Shown here: positions 7,167 through 8,842 of the stretch, in pieces
Position numbering within the stretch: the first letter of the stretch is position 1
Layout: each line of letters starts with the position of its first letter
Source of the DNA: JAEUKQ01 sp044227605
GTDB taxonomy: Bacteria > Pseudomonadota > Alphaproteobacteria > JAEUKQ01
NCBI GenBank assembly: GCA_044227605.1
Contig: JBGAWJ010000068.1
Span: forward strand, 1 to 8,842
DNA length: 8,842 bases
Reading direction: 5' to 3'
Notes under the pieces: generated by a model
Database searches by the model: none
What the model saw: the letters and a program-made list of their open reading frames with translations, nothing else
What the model was told of the DNA's origin: nothing
Made by a program: the position numbers and the translations under genes

Positions 7167-7907
7167 ATGTTTAATTTAGAAGGAAAAACAGCCTTGGTAA
7201 CAGGAGCTTCCGGCGGAATTGGCCAAGCTATTGTTGCCTCCTTACATCGACAGGGTGCAACGGTTATTATGTCAGGGACAAAAGTTGATACGTTGAAGAA
7301 AATTGCGGACAATTTGAAAGAGCGAATCCATTTTGTGGTAGCTGATCTTAGCCATGGTAGCGATGTTGAAAATTTGGTAAAAAATGCTGAAATTGCCCTG
7401 GGAAAAGAAGTTGATATCCTTGTTAATAATGCAGGAATTACTAAAGATAACTTATCTATTCGCATGAAAGATGAAGATTGGGCATCGGTTATTGATTTGA
7501 ATTTAACGGTGTGTTTTAAACTGGTGCGACAAGTATTAAGAGGAATGATGAAACGCCGCTGGGGAAGAATCATTAATATCAGTTCTATTGTTGGGGTTAC
7601 CGGAAATGCTGGGCAAGCAAATTATGCTGCAGCAAAAGCTGGATTAATAGGTATGACTAAGTCTTTGGCTTTAGAGGTTGCATCACGTAATATTACGATT
7701 AATACTATTGCGCCTGGATTTATTGTGACACCGATGACAGATAAACTAACCCAAGAGCAAAAAGATAAATTGATACAACAGATCCCAATGGGTAGATTAG
7801 GAATAGCCGAAGATATTGGCCCGTCTGTTGCTTTCTTGGCTAGCGAGCAAGCAAGCTATATCACTGGGCAGACCCTCCATATTAATGGTGGGATGGCAAT
7901 GATTTAA
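7167..7907 (+). CDS. fabG: 3-oxoacyl-ACP reductase
   Basis: FabG performs the NADPH-dependent reduction of 3-oxoacyl-ACP to 3-hydroxyacyl-ACP, the first reductive step of each fatty-acid elongation cycle. The product is 246 residues, close to the E. coli length of 244. The cofactor motif is TGASGGIG (12-19), with the intact NNAG (87-90). The catalytic residues are N112, S140, Y153 and K157 in NYAAAKAG. PGFIVTPMTD and the C-terminal YITGQTLHINGGMAMI are typical of true FabG. The start is supported by a GAAGGCGG ribosome binding site at 7151-7158. It lies 39 bases after fabD. The fab context and motif quality make a different SDR function unlikely. Confidence 0.96.
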   Translation: MFNLEGKTALVTGASGGIGQAIVASLHRQGATVIMSGTKVDTLKKIADNLKERIHFVVADLSHGSDVENLVKNAEIALGKEVDILVNNAGITKDNLSIRMKDEDWASVIDLNLTVCFKLVRQVLRGMMKRRWGRIINISSIVGVTGNAGQANYAAAKAGLIGMTKSLALEVASRNITINTIAPGFIVTPMTDKLTQEQKDKLIQQIPMGRLGIAEDIGPSVAFLASEQASYITGQTLHINGGMAMI

Positions 7908-8096
7908 TTTTAAACTTGAACTTTTCGGTAACTTCAGTAAAACCAGCAATGATGCTTATTTCAGCCATTGATCTAATCAAGCAAATTGCATTAGGATAAC
8001 AAGATTGTTTTAAGAAATATTAAAGGTTACAAATATCAATTAATATTTTAATATCATATGACGAATTTTAACCATAACATTATATAGGACATAAAC
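7908..8096 (+). promoter_or_regulatory. fabG-acpP intergenic leader with possible acpP promoter
   Basis: This is the only sizeable gap in the window: 189 bases, notably AT-rich, with no open frame or RNA gene that I can recognise. Weak sigma70-like elements are visible. TTGTTT at 8005-8010 is followed after 17 bases by TACAAA at 8028-8033. An alternative -10 is TATCAT at 8052-8057, for which no good -35 is properly spaced. The acpP ribosome binding site is AGGA at 8086-8089, 7 bases before the ATG. Since ACP is usually needed in large excess over the other Fab enzymes, a separate acpP promoter is plausible, but the match is weak. I found no convincing terminator hairpin with a T-run after fabG. 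Confidence 0.3.
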
Positions 8097-8333
8097 ATGA
8101 CTGACATTGCCCAACGCGTAAAAAGGATTATTGTTGAACAATTGGGTGTTGAAGAATCAAAAGTTACGGACAATGCAAATTTTGCCGATGATTTGGGTGC
8201 AGATAGCTTAGATACAGTTGAGCTAGTAATGGCTTTTGAAGAAGAATTTGGTTGTGAAATTCCCGACGATGCGGCCGAACGTTTTTCTGTCGTTAAAGAC
8301 GCGATTAGTTATATCCAGAAAAACTCAAAATAG
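8097..8333 (+). CDS. acpP: Acyl carrier protein
   Basis: AcpP carries growing acyl chains on a 4'-phosphopantetheine arm during fatty-acid, phospholipid and lipid A synthesis. The product is 78 residues, standard length, and acidic. The attachment serine is S37 in GADSLDTVELVMAFEEEF, which forms the conserved DSL motif and recognition helix II. The helix III region EIPDDAAERFSVVKDAI is also typical, and the overall sequence looks alphaproteobacterial. The carrier must be activated by AcpS, which is not encoded here. It sits between fabG and fabF as in the conserved fab cluster, but is set apart from fabG by a 189-base leader, which could give it independent expression. Confidence 0.98.
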   Translation: MTDIAQRVKRIIVEQLGVEESKVTDNANFADDLGADSLDTVELVMAFEEEFGCEIPDDAAERFSVVKDAISYIQKNSK

Positions 8334-8369
8334 CTACTCTAACCCTATATAGCAGGGATAATATTAAAA

Positions 8370-8842
8370 ATGTTGAGGCGCGTGGTTGTTACTGGTCTTG
8401 GGTTATTAACACCATTAGGAAATGGGGTTAAAATTACTTGGGAAAGATTATTACAAGGACAATCAGGGATTAAGAAGATTGATTCTTTTGAGGTAGCCGA
8501 TTTACCAAGCAAGATAGCAGCGCAGATCCCTATAGGCCATGCCCCTAATGAGTTTTTTGCAGATAACTATTTATCCCCCAAAGATCAAAAAAAAGTTGAG
8601 CCATTTATTCTGTATGCAATTGCGGCGGCTGCAGAAGCATTAAAAGATGCAAAATGGGATCCTCAAAGTGAGGAAGACCGTTGTAAAACTGGCGTCATGG
8701 TAGGTTCAGGGATCGGCGGACTTCAAGGTATTTATGAATCCTCTATCGTTCTGCATGAAAAAGGGCCTAGGCGTGTCAGCCCATTTTTTATTCCTTCATG
8801 CCTAATCAATTTAGCTTCTGGCAATATTTCAATCAAATTCGG
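8370..8842 (+). CDS. fabF: 3-oxoacyl-ACP synthase II (KASII), N-terminal part, cut by window end
   Basis: FabF condenses malonyl-ACP with acyl-ACP to extend the fatty-acid chain. Reading from ATG at 8370, 157 codons are in the window with no stop. The N-terminal RRVVVTGLGLLTPLGNG is the hallmark of the ketosynthase fold. It is followed by the typical segments SGIKKIDSF, PKDQKKVEPFILYAI, KTGVMVGSGIGGL and GPRRVSPFFIPS. The catalytic cysteine and the two histidines lie beyond the window edge, so activity cannot be judged. The similarity to FabF over FabB comes from the PKDQKKV and GPRRVSPFFIPS segments and from the acpP-fabF order. An AGGGA at 8354-8358 is a weak, rather distant ribosome binding site. 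A short inverted repeat (CCCT/AGGG, 8343-8357) lies in the 36-base gap after acpP. Confidence 0.94.
   Translation, partial: MLRRVVVTGLGLLTPLGNGVKITWERLLQGQSGIKKIDSFEVADLPSKIAAQIPIGHAPNEFFADNYLSPKDQKKVEPFILYAIAAAAEALKDAKWDPQSEEDRCKTGVMVGSGIGGLQGIYESSIVLHEKGPRRVSPFFIPSCLINLASGNISIKF

Noticed and set aside
7908..7960. Possible terminator after fabG
   Set aside because: Only a short GGT/ACC and ACT/AGT pairing with almost no loop is visible, and no T-run follows it.
8343..8357. Inverted repeat CCCT/AGGG between acpP and fabF as a terminator or attenuator
   Set aside because: The stem is only 4 pairs and is not followed by a T-run. It could occur by chance.
1..8842. Defence island, CRISPR array, prophage, insertion sequence or tRNA gene
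   Set aside because: No spaced repeats, transposase or integrase motifs, inverted terminal repeats or cloverleaf-like sequences were found. All coding space is accounted for by core genes.

Overview
The window is a single block of eleven genes, all on the + strand and mostly closely packed, from a moderately AT-rich bacterium. It contains, in order: the 3' part of dnaB, alr, mlaE, mlaF, a damaged radA, cvpA, a short-chain dehydrogenase/reductase (SDR), fabD, fabG, acpP and the 5' part of fabF. Both ends of the window cut through genes. I see no RNA genes, mobile elements, CRISPR arrays or clear rho-independent terminators.

The gene order suggests an alphaproteobacterium, most likely of the Rhodospirillales/Acetobacteraceae or Holosporales type. 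From recalled knowledge of these groups, dnaB-alr-(ABC permease and ATPase)-radA-cvpA-purF-SDR is a recurrent order. The DnaB insertion near its C-terminus, the CvpA sequence and the AcpP sequence also look alphaproteobacterial. The AT-rich composition, the apparent absence of purF from its usual place and the broken radA suggest a lineage undergoing genome reduction, such as a host-associated bacterium. That lifestyle is an inference and cannot be proven from one window.

Layout: positions 1-973 encode the RecA-like motor domain of the replicative helicase. Positions 987-2063 encode alanine racemase (D-Ala for peptidoglycan). Positions 2071-3635 encode the inner-membrane permease and ATPase of an Mla-type phospholipid transporter, with stop and start overlapping as ATGA. 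Positions 3655-4861 are radA, which has lost its Walker A region through a frameshifting deletion and has also lost about 18 residues near its Lon-like domain. Positions 4888-5376 encode the membrane protein CvpA and 5395-6132 the SDR. Positions 6168-8842 are a type II fatty-acid synthesis cluster: malonyl transfer to ACP, ketoacyl-ACP reduction, the carrier protein and the condensing enzyme. Gaps between genes are under 40 bases except for 189 bases before acpP, which is the most likely site of an internal promoter.

The genes are mostly core housekeeping genes, with envelope-building functions (alr, mlaEF, fab) prominent. I did not find a new biological system here. The observations most worth following are the double lesion in radA and the missing purF.
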